Below are positions 1 through 9,182 of a stretch of 64,000 nt of DNA, piece after piece (position 1 is the first letter of the stretch; every line of letters begins with the position of its first letter). Position numbers and translations under genes: made by a program. The stretch is from contig NZ_SNVV01000006.1 of the NCBI RefSeq assembly GCF_004361735.1, forward strand, positions 62,001-126,000. Direction: 5' to 3'. The notes under the pieces are model-generated. The model worked only from the letters and a program-made list of their open reading frames with translations, was not told the origin of the DNA and searched no databases. This stretch comes from Azoarcus indigens. Lineage in GTDB: Bacteria > Pseudomonadota > Gammaproteobacteria > Burkholderiales > Rhodocyclaceae.

Positions 1-917
1 TTGATGCGGAAGTAGAGGTCCTGCCGGAAGAGGTTTTCGCTGACCAGTTGGGCGAGGTCGCGGTGGGAGGCGGAGAGGATGCGGACGTCCACCGCCTCCT
101 CTCCGTGGGCGCCCACCGGGCGGACGGCGCGCTCCTGGATGGCGCGCAGCAGTTTGACCTGCATGGCCAGCGGCAGCTCGCCCACCTCGTCCAGGAACAG
201 GGTGCCGCCGTTGGCGGCCTGGAACAGGCCCTCCTTGTCGGCCGTGGCGCCGGTGAAGCTGCCGCGGCGGTGGCCGAAGAATTCGCTCTCCATCAGTTCC
301 GGCGAAATTGCGCCGCAGTTGACCGGAACGAAGGGCCCTTTCGCGCGTGCGCCCAGGCTGTGGATCAGGCGGGCGATGACTTCCTTGCCGGTGCCGGACT
401 CGCCGTGAATGAACACCGGCGCCTGGTTGCGCGCGAGCTTCTCGATCTGGCCGCGTAGCTGCTCCACGGCGGGCGAGCTGCCGATGAAACTGCGCCCGCC
501 TGCCGCCGCCACGCCCGCCTCGCCTCCCAGTTTCAGCGCGTGGCCGACCAGTTCCTTCAGCGCCTTCAGTTCGACCGGCTTGGTGACGAAGTCGAAGGCG
601 CCCAGCTTGAGCGCCCGGATCGCGGTTTCCATGCTGCCGAAGGCGGTGATCACCGCGACCGGCAGGCCGGGCAGGTTGCCCTGGATGTGCTTCACCACGT
701 CCAGTCCATCGCCATCGGGCAGGCGCATGTCGGTCAGGCACAGGCGGTAGCGGCGAGCCCCCAGCAGTTCCCTGGCCTCGGCCACCGAACCCGCCGTGTC
801 GCAGCCCAGCCCCATGCGCAGCAGCGACAGTTCCAGCAGTTCGCGGATGTCTTCTTCATCGTCCACCACCAGTACTTCCGGGCCGGCGGGGCGGTTGCGT
901 CGCTCTTGAATCGTCAT
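1..917 (-). CDS. pilR: Type IV pilus response regulator PilR (partial, 3' end outside window)
   Basis: NtrC-class sigma-54 activator; about 305 N-terminal residues are visible and the C-terminal part of the AAA+ domain and the Fis-type HTH lie beyond base 1. The start is the ATG at 917. The receiver domain (about residues 14-125) has an acidic pair near D19-D20 and phospho-acceptor D63; the AAA+ domain has Walker A GESGTGKE near 173 and the sigma-54 contact loop as GSFTGA near 219. GSFTGA rather than GAFTGA is usual in PilR, and the neighbouring kinase is PilS-like, so PilR is preferred over a generic NtrC homologue. By family it activates pilin (pilA) transcription; that is inferred from homology. 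Confidence 0.85.
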   Translation of the reverse strand, partial: MTIQERRNRPAGPEVLVVDDEEDIRELLELSLLRMGLGCDTAGSVAEARELLGARRYRLCLTDMRLPDGDGLDVVKHIQGNLPGLPVAVITAFGSMETAIRALKLGAFDFVTKPVELKALKELVGHALKLGGEAGVAAAGGRSFIGSSPAVEQLRGQIEKLARNQAPVFIHGESGTGKEVIARLIHSLGARAKGPFVPVNCGAISPELMESEFFGHRRGSFTGATADKEGLFQAANGGTLFLDEVGELPLAMQVKLLRAIQERAVRPVGAHGEEAVDVRILSASHRDLAQLVSENLFRQDLYFRI

Positions 918-1095
918 GGTGTGGATGGCTGTGGCTGGCCCGGCGGAGCGCCCTGGGGCCTGGAGTTAGGAGTGCTTACGCCAGCTCGGGGAGATCGATG
1001 CGCGCTACGCGTGCAGCCCCGGAGCGGACACGAAAAAAGGATAGCCACCCGCCCTTGGCCGCCGCAAGCCGGCACCGCTCGCGGATGAAGCCGTC

Positions 1096-2649
1096 TCATG
1101 GTCGCGCCCGGCCAATGAGCAGAAAATGCGCGCCGCCCTCGCCGCCCACCAGTTCCAGCGTCGCGTCGTTGGCTTCGGCGAGTTCCCGGGCGATGTAGAG
1201 CCCGAGGCCGGTGCCCTTGGGATGGGTGGTGAAGAAGGGTTCGAAGAGATGGACGCGCACCTCGTCCGGCACGCCGGCGCCGTCGTCCCGCACATGCAGC
1301 CCGACCCGGCCGTCCGGAAAGGGCTCGGCGTACAAACGCACCGCCCCTTCGCCGCTGGAGCAGTAACGGCGGGCATTGGCGACCAGGTTGTCGAGGATCT
1401 GGTGCAGATGGGCACGGTCCAGCGCCAGGGTGACCTCCGGCGCCACTTCGATGCGATACACCGCCCGCTCCGCCTCGCCGGCGAGGCTGTGGGCAGCGAT
1501 GAGCTCCTCGATGAAGGCCGCCAGCGGCACCGCCTCCGGCTCCGCCTGCTCACGCCGGCCCAGCGCCAGCACATCGCGGATCATGCGTTCGATGCGGCGG
1601 GCGTTGTCGTTGACGATGCGGGTCAGCCGCGCCTGCATCTCGGTGCGCTTTTCATCCTGCAGCAGTTCCGCGGCCTGGGTGATCGCGGACAGCGGGTTGC
1701 GGATCTCGTGCGCCATGCTGGCGGTGAGGCGGCCGAGGGCGGCGAGCTTGAGCTGCTGCAGCTTGCGCTGGATCTCCTCGAAGTCGGTGAGGTAGATCAG
1801 CGTATCGCCCTCGGCCGGCGTGCCCAGCTCGCCGCAGACCACCCGGCAGCGCAGCAGGCGCGCCGGCAGGCCCAGCCGCATCAGGCGGCCATCATCGCCG
1901 CACTCCACTGCGATGCCGGCGAAGACGGGATCGACATCGGCAAGCAGCAGGCCTTCCAGCGCGGACAAGCCCAGCAGCGCGGCCGCCCGGGGGTTGGCCT
2001 GGCGCACGCGGCCATCCGCACCCAGCACGATCACGCCATCCTGCATGTCGCGGATGATGCGTTCGTTCACCGACTGCTGCTTCGCCAGCTCCTCGCCCCG
2101 CTCCGCCGCCAGCGAGGCATTGGCCTTGGCCCGCAGCGCCAGCAGCCGGGAGACCACCGCGATGCCGAAGAAGCCCATGCAGACGATGCCGAGCTGCAGG
2201 AAATCCACCGGCTCGCGTCCGGCCAGCGTGCGCCAGGCGTTGTCGCCGAGCACCGCGACGGTGGTGAGCGCGGCGAAGAACAGCACCATGCGCCCTTCGG
2301 CCACCAGGCCGGCGCCCGCCAGCATGATCATCATCAGCACCGGCATGCCGCTGCGATAGCCGCCGCTGGCCCACATGATGAGGCTGAGGGCGACGACGTC
2401 GACGAGCAGTTGCAGGCGGATGACGCGCTCCACGCCGAGGCGCTCGAACAGATCGGGAAAGCCGAACGTGAGCACCAGCCCGAGGTAGGCCCAGGCGGTG
2501 GCGAGGTAGGCCGTTGGATAATCCGCGCCGAGGTTGAGTTGAGGCCCGGCGACGATGAAGAGCCCGGCGAGCACCAGGCGGAAGATGTTGAAGTAGCGCA
2601 GCGAGCGCCAGCGGGGCAGGTCGATGCCGGCGATGCCGGAACCGGTCAC
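1096..2649 (-). CDS. pilS: Sensor histidine kinase PilS
   Basis: A 517-residue membrane kinase. The N-terminal ~185 residues hold about six hydrophobic segments, followed by a PAS-like region (about 195-290), a HisKA box with phospho-accepting His near 314 in SMAHEIRNPLS, and an HATPase domain ending in the GTGLGLYIARE box. This is the PilS layout. It lies directly upstream of the pilR gene on the same strand, so the two should form the two-component system that controls pilin expression. The start is a GTG, since no in-frame ATG lies near the beginning; it sits three bases after the stop of the PP0621-family gene, so the three genes probably form one transcript. Confidence 0.9.
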   Translation of the reverse strand: MTGSGIAGIDLPRWRSLRYFNIFRLVLAGLFIVAGPQLNLGADYPTAYLATAWAYLGLVLTFGFPDLFERLGVERVIRLQLLVDVVALSLIMWASGGYRSGMPVLMMIMLAGAGLVAEGRMVLFFAALTTVAVLGDNAWRTLAGREPVDFLQLGIVCMGFFGIAVVSRLLALRAKANASLAAERGEELAKQQSVNERIIRDMQDGVIVLGADGRVRQANPRAAALLGLSALEGLLLADVDPVFAGIAVECGDDGRLMRLGLPARLLRCRVVCGELGTPAEGDTLIYLTDFEEIQRKLQQLKLAALGRLTASMAHEIRNPLSAITQAAELLQDEKRTEMQARLTRIVNDNARRIERMIRDVLALGRREQAEPEAVPLAAFIEELIAAHSLAGEAERAVYRIEVAPEVTLALDRAHLHQILDNLVANARRYCSSGEGAVRLYAEPFPDGRVGLHVRDDGAGVPDEVRVHLFEPFFTTHPKGTGLGLYIARELAEANDATLELVGGEGGAHFLLIGRARP

Positions 2650-2652
2650 GCC

Positions 2653-2910
2653 TCAGTCCTCCCGCTTGCCCGCGCCCAGGCGCCGGTGCGCCTCGCAGCA
2701 GTAGAAGCGGCCCTGCTCGACCAGCCCTTCGCTCTCGGGCACGTGGATGCCGCAGTGGGCGCATTCCAGGATGCGCTCCGGCCCGGCGATGCCGCCGCGC
2801 TCGCGGCGGTTCTCCTGCGCGCCACGCCGCGCCGCGCCGATGGCGGCGAACTTGCGCCGGATCCACCAGACCGCGAACAGGACCAGCAGGAAGAGAAGCA
2901 GATTGCGCAC
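2653..2910 (-). CDS. PP0621-family small membrane protein with zinc-finger-like motif
   Basis: An 85-residue protein: one N-terminal transmembrane helix (about residues 3-17), a basic linker, and a C-terminal motif with C50, C53, C71, C72 and H75 that looks like a treble-clef metal site. The PP0621 family is a small protein found beside pilS in many beta- and gammaproteobacteria; its function is not established. The start is GTG and I see no good Shine-Dalgarno in front of it. Three bases separate its stop from the pilS start, which suggests co-transcription with pilSR and perhaps a pilus-related role (inference). Confidence 0.75.
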   Translation of the reverse strand: MRNLLLFLLVLFAVWWIRRKFAAIGAARRGAQENRRERGGIAGPERILECAHCGIHVPESEGLVEQGRFYCCEAHRRLGAGKRED

Positions 2911-3317
2911 GGTGGAGGCAGGCCCAGGCGAGCCGGATGGAAGGGTTGCGGGAAGCGGCGGAGTTTAGCATGCGGGCCGTATGCCCACTTCCGCCGGCGG
3001 GGGTATTACAGCCGCCGCGGCATGGAGCTACGGCGGCGCTTGTCGCGGTGGACGGCTCCCCCTCCCCCGCTGTGCATCAGGGACAGGGCTGCTGCCGGCA
3101 GCCCAGCTGACGCGCCCTGCGATGGCGGGGACGGGCTTGCCCTCGCCAAGGCGCCCGGCAGCGCCGGCCGTCAGTCGTCAGCCGGCCCTGATGGCTGGAG
3201 AAAGTCGCAGGGGGAGCCCCTGCCCCTGCGTGAGAGGGAACTGCTTTCGCGCTCGATCGCTGGCTCAACGACCTATTCAAACCGCAGCGCCGGCGAACAA
3301 GCCATCGGAGGCCGCCC
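2911..3317. other. Intergenic region without a supported gene (407 bp)
   Basis: No open frame here has convincing codon use or family resemblance. Near its left end, on the minus strand, a TGCTAAACT stretch (about 2965-2973) could be the -10 of the PP0621-pilSR promoter. Two G+C-rich dyads are visible near 3090-3108 and 3207-3224 (GCAGGGG/CCCCTGC arms); neither is followed by a T-run. Confidence 0.5.
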
Positions 3318-4475
3318 TCACACCTTGCACAGCCGCTCGCAAGCCGCCGTCAGCGTGGCCTCGTTCTTGGCGAAGCAGAAGCGGATCACCCCCTCGTCGC
3401 GGCCGTCGGCGAAGAAGGCGGATACCGGAATGGCGGCCACGCCGACTTCGCGCGTCAGCCACTGGCAGAAATCCGCATCGCCCTGATCCGAAATGCGGCC
3501 GTAGCGCACCAGCTGGAAGTAGGTACCGGCGGAAGGCAGCAGCTCGAACCGCGAGCCGGCCAGCGCGTTGCGGAAGAAATCCCGCTTCTCCTGGTAGAAG
3601 CCGGCCAGCGCCAGATGCCGGCCGGCGTCGGCCATGTAGTCGGCGAGGGCCAGCTGCACCGGGGTATTCACCGAGAACACGTTGAACTGGTGCACCTTGC
3701 GGAACTCCGCCATCAGCTCGCGCGGCGCCACCACATAGCCCACCTTCCAGCCGGTGACGTGATAGGTCTTGCCGAAGCTGGAGACGATGATGCTGCGCAC
3801 CGCCAGCTCCGGGTGGCGGGCGCAGCTCTGGTGGGCGACCCCGTCGAACACGATGTGCTCGTAGACCTCGTCCGACAGCACCACGATGCCGGTGCCGCGG
3901 GTCAGCGCCGCCAGCCGCTCCATGTCCTCCGCCGTCCACACGGTGGCGGTGGGGTTGTGCGGCGAGTTGATCATGATCATGCGGGTGCGCGGACCGATGG
4001 CCGCCGCCATCGCGTTCCAGTCCGGCCGGTAGTCCGGCGCCGAAAGGCGGATGGGCACGATGGTGCCGCCGGCCAGTTCGATCGCCGGGCCGTAGGCGTC
4101 GTACACCGGCTCGAACACGATCACCTCGTCGCCGGGGCGCACGCAGGCGGTCACCGCGGTGAACAAGGCCTGGGTGGCGCCGGCGGTAACGGTGACTTCG
4201 GCATCCACGTCGTATGCCGTGCCGTACAGGGCGGCGATCTTGTCCGCGATGGCCTGGCGCAGCGCCGGCATTCCGGTCATCGGCGCATACTGGTTGTGGC
4301 CGGCGCGCATCCAGTGCGCAACACGCTCGAACAGCGCGTCCTCGGCGTTGAAGTCGGGAAAGCCCTGGGACAGGTTGATCGCCCCGCACTCCTGCGCCAG
4401 CTTCGACATCACCGTGAAGATGGTGGTACCGACGTGCGGCAGGCGGGAAACGATGGGCGCGGGAAAGCTGGGCAT
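3318..4475 (-). CDS. ybdL: Methionine aminotransferase, YbdL type (PLP-dependent)
   Basis: A 385-residue fold-type I aminotransferase close to E. coli YbdL (386 aa), which moves the amino group to 2-oxo-4-methylthiobutyrate to regenerate methionine. Visible features are the GTTIFTVMSKLA start block, INLSQGFPDF, HNQYAPMTG, the PLP lysine K236 in SSFGKTYHVTGWK, and the C-terminal RFCFAKNE arginine region. The frame is open to an ATG at 4508, but 4475 gives an N-terminus that lines up with YbdL; neither start has a clear Shine-Dalgarno. It is divergent from mtnA, which fits a role in recycling methylthioadenosine sulfur. Confidence 0.85.
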   Translation of the reverse strand: MPSFPAPIVSRLPHVGTTIFTVMSKLAQECGAINLSQGFPDFNAEDALFERVAHWMRAGHNQYAPMTGMPALRQAIADKIAALYGTAYDVDAEVTVTAGATQALFTAVTACVRPGDEVIVFEPVYDAYGPAIELAGGTIVPIRLSAPDYRPDWNAMAAAIGPRTRMIMINSPHNPTATVWTAEDMERLAALTRGTGIVVLSDEVYEHIVFDGVAHQSCARHPELAVRSIIVSSFGKTYHVTGWKVGYVVAPRELMAEFRKVHQFNVFSVNTPVQLALADYMADAGRHLALAGFYQEKRDFFRNALAGSRFELLPSAGTYFQLVRYGRISDQGDADFCQWLTREVGVAAIPVSAFFADGRDEGVIRFCFAKNEATLTAACERLCKV

Positions 4476-4781
4476 GGCGTTACGACACAGGCGGGAAAAG
4501 AGCGCCATTGTCGCAGAGCGACGGCAAGGGGCAAGGCCGCCGCCTTCCCGTCACCCAACCCGCTGCCCGAGAACGGTCGATTCCACTTTGGCAAGATGCG
4601 ACCGCCATGGCCACTGCCGGCCCGGGCCGCAAGCGGACGCCGGCGCTTGCGGTGATGGCGCAGCGCTGGCACATTCTCGGGCCACGAAAACGATATATCT
4701 CCGGAGACAGGCTGGCCGTCGTGCGCGACCACGCGCCGGCGCCGACCACGCAGGCCGCCTTGTGCCGGAATCCACGCCTCC
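4476..4781. promoter_or_regulatory. Divergent intergenic region between ybdL and mtnA
   Basis: This 306-bp stretch must hold the promoters of both divergent genes. I looked for a SAM riboswitch because both genes serve sulfur metabolism and do not recognise one. A TATATC hexamer near 4692 could be a -10 for mtnA, but no good -35 lies at the right distance. Confidence 0.35.
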
Positions 4782-5861
4782 ATGTTTGTTCAGCCCGTAC
4801 CCACCCTGTGCCGACATGGCGACGGGGTCCTGATCCTCGACCAGACTGCACTTCCTTACCGGCAAGCCTGGGTCGAACTGCAGGACGTCGCCGGCGCGGC
4901 CCACGCCATCCGCAGCATGCAGGTACGCGGCGCACCGCTGATCGGCGCCACCGCCGCCTTCGGTGTCGCCCTGGCGCTGAAGGAAGCGGCCGACGACGAC
5001 ACGCTGGAGGCTGCCCTGCGCCTGCTCGGCGCCACCCGGCCCACCGCGGTGAACCTGCACTGGGCACTGGCCCGCATGGCGGCCAGGCTGCGGCCGCTGC
5101 CGCCGGCACAACGGCGTGAGGCCGCCTGGGCGGAAGCGGAAGCCATCTGCGCCGACGACGCCGCCACCTGCCAGGCCATAGGCGAGCACGGCCTCGCCCT
5201 GCTGCGCCAGGCCAGCGGCCGGCCGGGACGCACGCTCACCGTGATGACCCACTGCAACGCGGGCTGGCTGGCCACGCTGGGCGCAGGCACCGCGCTGGCG
5301 CCGGTGTATGCCGCCCAGGCCGCCGGCCTGCCGGTACATGTGCTGGTCAGCGAAACCCGGCCGCGCAACCAGGGGCTTCTCACCGCCTGGGAACTGCGTG
5401 AAGCGGGCGTACCGCACACGCTGATCGCCGACAACGCCGCCGGCCTGCTGCTTGCCCGGGGCGAAGTGGACCTGGTGATCACCGGTGCCGACCGCATCGC
5501 CGCCAATGGCGACACCGCCAACAAGGTCGGCACCTATCTGAAAGCTCTCGCCGCCAGGGCCGCCGACGTGCCCTTCTACATTGCGGCGCCGTATTCCACG
5601 CTGGATTTCGCCTGCGCCGATGGCGCCGCCATCCCGATCGAGCACCGCGGCGCCGGGGAAGTGAGCAGCCTGCGCGGCCTGGACGAGAACGGCCAGGAGC
5701 GGACGCTGCAGCTGGCGCCGGCCGACACTGCGGCGCTCAACCCGGCGTTCGACCTCACCCCAGCCGCGCTCATCACCGCCATCATCACCGAGCGCGGTGC
5801 CATCGCCCCGCAGGAGTTGGCGAGCCGCTACACCGACCGCGCAGCCCCGGAGGCCGCATGA
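4782..5861 (+). CDS. mtnA: S-methyl-5-thioribose-1-phosphate isomerase
   Basis: A 359-residue member of the MtnA/eIF2B-alpha family that converts methylthioribose-1-phosphate to methylthioribulose-1-phosphate in methylthioadenosine recycling. Family motifs visible are MQVRGAPLIGATAA, the active-site cysteine C158 in MTHCNAGW, and the catalytic aspartate D237 in TGADRIAANGD followed by NKVGTY. Length is normal for the family. The stop overlaps the ATG of a possible 47-codon frame (ATGA), and a class II aldolase gene follows at 5998. MtnP, which would supply its substrate, is not in the window. Confidence 0.95.
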   Translation: MFVQPVPTLCRHGDGVLILDQTALPYRQAWVELQDVAGAAHAIRSMQVRGAPLIGATAAFGVALALKEAADDDTLEAALRLLGATRPTAVNLHWALARMAARLRPLPPAQRREAAWAEAEAICADDAATCQAIGEHGLALLRQASGRPGRTLTVMTHCNAGWLATLGAGTALAPVYAAQAAGLPVHVLVSETRPRNQGLLTAWELREAGVPHTLIADNAAGLLLARGEVDLVITGADRIAANGDTANKVGTYLKALAARAADVPFYIAAPYSTLDFACADGAAIPIEHRGAGEVSSLRGLDENGQERTLQLAPADTAALNPAFDLTPAALITAIITERGAIAPQELASRYTDRAAPEAA

Positions 5862-6001
5862 GCGGCTGCCGAAAGCCATCGGAGGAAAACGGGCCACTGC
5901 CGAAGGCCGTGGGTCGGCTGATGGCGCTCCACGCCTGTGCAGGCGGCCGGCGCGGCGAGGCCGGCGTACTGGAGTGCAGCGATGGAGGACCGGTCCGGTG
6001 A
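5858..6001 (+). CDS. Possible 47-aa small ORF between mtnA and the aldolase gene
   Basis: This frame starts at an ATG overlapping the mtnA stop (ATGA), has GGAGG four bases upstream of that ATG, and ends at a TGA overlapping the GTG start of the aldolase (GTGA), so it could be translationally coupled on both sides. The peptide begins MSGCRKPSEENG, has cysteines at 4, 27 and 40, no hydrophobic helix and no family I recognise. About 36 of 47 codons end in G or C, lower than in neighbouring genes, so it may be only an open spacer that keeps ribosomes moving between the two enzymes. Confidence 0.3.
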   Translation: MSGCRKPSEENGPLPKAVGRLMALHACAGGRRGEAGVLECSDGGPVR

Positions 6002-6660
6002 GCATGCAAGCCGTCCTGCGCGGCCAGTTGCTCGCCACCGCCCGCGCAATGAGCGCGGCCCGGCTCAACGTCGGCACCTCCGGCAACGCCAGCGTCCGCC
6101 TGGCCGGCGGCGGCTTCCTGGTCACCCCCAGCGGCATGGCCGCGGAGGTCTGTGGCGACGACGACCTGGTGGAGATCACCGCCGCCGGCGAGGCCCGCGG
6201 CAGCCGCGCGCCCTCCTCCGAATGGCTGCTCCATCGCGACATCTTCGCCGCCTTTCCCGCCGCCGGCGCGGTGCTGCATGCCCACCCCCCGTTCGCCACC
6301 GCGCTGGCCTGTCAGCGGCGGGACATCCCCCCCTTCCACTACATGATCGCCCGCTTCGGCGGCAGCACGGTGCGCTGCTCCAGCTACGCCACCTTCGGCA
6401 CCCAGGCCCTGTCCGACGCCGCCATCGCCGCGCTGCAGGAGCGCTGCGCCTGCCTGCTCGGCAACCACGGCATGGTGGTCTGGGGACGCGATCTGGATCA
6501 CGCCCTGGCCTTGGCCGTGGAGCTGGAAACCCTGTGCGAGCAGTACTGGCGCACCTGCCAGTTGGGCGCACCGGTATTGCTGTCGGAGGAGGAGATGGCC
6601 GACGTGGTAGAGCGCTTCCGCTGGTACGGCCGCCCGAGAGCGCCGGGCAGCGAGGGCTGA
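5998..6660 (+). CDS. Class II aldolase, probable 5-methylthioribulose-1-phosphate aldolase
   Basis: A 220-residue class II aldolase/adducin protein. Zn ligands and catalytic acid are in place: H94 and H96 (HAHP), H157 (GNHGM) and E75 in SSEWLLHRD, each offset by exactly two from the E73/H92/H94/H155 set of E. coli fuculose-1-phosphate aldolase. MtnB dehydratases usually carry a KPSAET-like segment at the E75 position, so aldolase is preferred. Together with MtnA it would cleave methylthioribulose-1-P to DHAP and methylthioacetaldehyde (DHAP shunt); this is inferred from context. The GTG at 5998 is chosen because GGAGG (5984-5988) lies nine bases upstream; ATG 6004 is the alternative. The frame is open further upstream but lacks homology there. 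Confidence 0.8.
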   Translation: MSMQAVLRGQLLATARAMSAARLNVGTSGNASVRLAGGGFLVTPSGMAAEVCGDDDLVEITAAGEARGSRAPSSEWLLHRDIFAAFPAAGAVLHAHPPFATALACQRRDIPPFHYMIARFGGSTVRCSSYATFGTQALSDAAIAALQERCACLLGNHGMVVWGRDLDHALALAVELETLCEQYWRTCQLGAPVLLSEEEMADVVERFRWYGRPRAPGSEG

Positions 6661-6679
6661 GGCCCGCCGCCATCCGCCG

Positions 6680-9073
6680 ATGACACACCCCGCCCTCTCC
6701 CGCCTGGTCGCCACCGCCTGCCACCTCGCCCTGCCCGCGGCCCTGTTCGTGCTGGTGTGGACCGGCATCGACTACTTCCGCGACCGCGCGCTGGAGATGG
6801 AGCAGACCCACACCTGGTCGCGCTTCCAGCAGCTGGCAGCGCAGGAAATCGCCCGCCTGCGGCGGGAATTCCAGGCCCCGGCGATTCAGGCCGGCGGCGA
6901 GGAAGGCCGGCGGGAGATTGCCCGCCTGCTGGCCGACCGCAGCGATGCGCTGGACATCGGCCTGGAGATCATCGAGATCGCCAACGGCCGGCCGACGCCG
7001 CTGTACCAGGACCCGGGCCTGCGCCCGGCGCCCATGGTGTACGCGGAAGCGATAGACGGCGGCGAGCGCAGCTGGCTGGTGGAAGCCTCGCCGTTGCCAG
7101 GCCACTACGCGCTGGAGCCCAGCCCCTCGGTACAGGCGCTGCAGGTGGGCGCCCCGCTGCTGGGCCTGCTCGCCGCCGCCCTCGCCTTCGTCCTGCAGAG
7201 CCGCAACCGCGCCATCCGCCGGCAGGTGGCGCGCCAGACCGCCGCGCTGGAGCAGGCCAATCGCGAGCTCGCCCGCAGCAACGCCGCGATGGGCGCGGAG
7301 GTGGACCAGCGCATGCGCTCCGAAGCCGCGCTGCGCAAGAACGGGGCGCTGCAGAGCGCGATCCTGGACTGCTCCGAGTACGCCATCATTTCGACCGACG
7401 CCAAGGGCCTGATCCAGCTCTTCAACCCGGCCGCCGAGCGCATCTTCGGCTGGCCGGCGACGGAGGTCATCGGCCACCTCACGCTGCAGGCCTTCTACCC
7501 GGACGACGACATGGCGCGGCTGGAAAGCCGCTACGACACCAAGGGCTTCCCCAGCCTGGTGGCGGAGAGCCGCGGCAGCCGCATCGTCGAGCCGCACGAG
7601 CTGACGCTGCAGCGGCGCGATGGCAGCCGCTTTCCCGCCAGCCTGTCGATCTCGCCGCTGCAGGCGGACGGCCACCTGCTCGGCTATCTCGGCATCGTCG
7701 CCGACGTCTCCCACCGCAAGGCGGCAGAGCTGCGCATCCGCTTCCTCGCCCACTACGACGCCCTCACTGAACTGCCCAACCGCAGCCTGCTCAACCTGCG
7801 CCTCACCGAGGCGCTGGACACCTGCCGCCGCCGCGGCGAACGGCTGGCCTTGCTGTTCCTGGACCTCGACCGCTTCAAATACGTGAACGATTCGCTCGGC
7901 CACCACGCCGGCGACCTGCTGCTGCAGGCGGTGTCCCAGCGCTTCATGACCTGCGTGCGCGGCGAGGACACGGTGGCGCGCATGGGTGGCGACGAGTTCG
8001 TCATCCTGCTGCCGGCACTGGAATCGCGGAACGAGGCGGCGGAGGTCGCCGAGCGGGTGCTGCAGGCCCTGCGCCGGCCCTTCGACGTGCGCGGCCAGCA
8101 GCTCACCATCACCCCCAGCATCGGCATCGCCCTCTATCCGGACGATGGTCCGGACGAAGAAACGCTGATCAAGCACGCCGACGCCGCCATGTACTCCGCC
8201 AAGGAGGAAGGCCGCAACGGCTTCCGCTTCTACACCCGCCAGCTCTCCAGCCACGTTTCCGAGCGGCTGGTGATCGAGAACCAGTTGCGCCAGGCGCTGG
8301 AACAACAGGCCTTCGTGCTGCACTACCAGCCGCAGGTGGATGTGGCCAGCGGCGAAATCGTCGGCATGGAGGCCCTGCTGCGCTGGAACAGCCCGGAGCG
8401 CGGGCTGGTGCCGCCGGACCGCTTCATCCCCATCGCCGAGGACAGCGGCCTCATCGTGCCGATAGGCGAATGGGTGCTGCGCGCCGCCTGCGCCCAGGCC
8501 CAGGCCTGGCGGACAGCCGGCCTGCTGGAAGCGCCGGTGGCGGTCAACCTCTCCGCCCGCCAGTTCGACCAGAGCAAGCTGCCGGAACTGATCGCCCAGG
8601 TGCTGGAGGAAACCGGCCTGCCGGCGCGGCTGCTGGAGCTGGAGCTGACCGAAAGCCTGGTGATGCGCGACCCCGAGCGCAGCTCCGACATCCTCAACCG
8701 CTGCAAGGCATTGGGGCTGCAGATCGCGGTGGACGACTTCGGCACCGGCTACTCCAGCCTCGCCTACCTGCGCCGCTTCCCCATAGACCGGCTGAAGATC
8801 GACCGCTCCTTCATCAAGGACATCGTCGAAGAGCCGGACGACGCCGCCATCGCCCGCACCGTGGTCGCCATGGCCCACAGCCTGCGTCTGGCCGTGGTGG
8901 CCGAGGGCGTGGAGAGCGTGGCGCAGTTGCGGCTGCTGCGCGAATGGCAGTGCGACATCTACCAGGGCTTCCTCTCCAGCCGGCCGCTGCCGGGCGAGGA
9001 GATCAGCGCGCTGCTGGCCGGCCTGCGCGCCGCGCATCTGGTCGGCCTGCCGCTGCCGGTGGAGCCGGCCTGA
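6680..9073 (+). CDS. Membrane PAS-GGDEF-EAL c-di-GMP turnover protein
   Basis: A 797-residue protein. TM1 is at about residues 10-27, a short periplasmic region follows, TM2 lies at about 154-174, then a coiled stretch, a PAS domain (about 225-345), GGDEF and EAL. The cyclase motif is intact (GGDEF at 436-440) with an RxxD inhibitory site (RGED) five residues before it. The phosphodiesterase domain has EALLRW (E564), ELTES, DDFGTGYSSLAYL, KIDRSF and AEGVE. Both activities could therefore be present; which one dominates cannot be read from sequence. It starts 19 bases after the aldolase stop on the same strand, so read-through is possible, but no functional link is evident. Confidence 0.9.
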   Translation: MTHPALSRLVATACHLALPAALFVLVWTGIDYFRDRALEMEQTHTWSRFQQLAAQEIARLRREFQAPAIQAGGEEGRREIARLLADRSDALDIGLEIIEIANGRPTPLYQDPGLRPAPMVYAEAIDGGERSWLVEASPLPGHYALEPSPSVQALQVGAPLLGLLAAALAFVLQSRNRAIRRQVARQTAALEQANRELARSNAAMGAEVDQRMRSEAALRKNGALQSAILDCSEYAIISTDAKGLIQLFNPAAERIFGWPATEVIGHLTLQAFYPDDDMARLESRYDTKGFPSLVAESRGSRIVEPHELTLQRRDGSRFPASLSISPLQADGHLLGYLGIVADVSHRKAAELRIRFLAHYDALTELPNRSLLNLRLTEALDTCRRRGERLALLFLDLDRFKYVNDSLGHHAGDLLLQAVSQRFMTCVRGEDTVARMGGDEFVILLPALESRNEAAEVAERVLQALRRPFDVRGQQLTITPSIGIALYPDDGPDEETLIKHADAAMYSAKEEGRNGFRFYTRQLSSHVSERLVIENQLRQALEQQAFVLHYQPQVDVASGEIVGMEALLRWNSPERGLVPPDRFIPIAEDSGLIVPIGEWVLRAACAQAQAWRTAGLLEAPVAVNLSARQFDQSKLPELIAQVLEETGLPARLLELELTESLVMRDPERSSDILNRCKALGLQIAVDDFGTGYSSLAYLRRFPIDRLKIDRSFIKDIVEEPDDAAIARTVVAMAHSLRLAVVAEGVESVAQLRLLREWQCDIYQGFLSSRPLPGEEISALLAGLRAAHLVGLPLPVEPA

Positions 9074-9182
9074 GGTCACGCTCGGCGCGGATGAGCCTGC
9101 CCGGCCGCGGCTGGCGCTCGCCGCCTTACTCCCTCTTCGTCGCGGGAGAGCGCCAGGCAGAGGGGGCGCACCGCGAGGGGCG

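Noticed and set aside
914-1099. A 61-codon minus-strand frame between pilS and pilR that overlaps both by ATGA
   Set aside because: Only about 63% of its codons end in G or C, far below the neighbouring genes, and the peptide is Pro/Arg/Gly-rich without any recognisable motif. The double overlap is probably chance.
1126-3486. A 786-codon plus-strand open frame opposite pilS
   Set aside because: It is the antisense shadow of pilS and the PP0621-family gene in high-G+C DNA; the His/Gln/Ala/Arg-rich translation has no family resemblance.
4476-4781. Possible SAM-type riboswitch before mtnA or ybdL
   Set aside because: No conserved SAM-I, SAM-II or SAM-IV core or associated terminator could be recognised in either direction.
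6176-9079. A 967-codon minus-strand open frame opposite the GGDEF/EAL gene
   Set aside because: The plus-strand gene has intact GGDEF and EAL motifs; the opposite frame is a compositional shadow.
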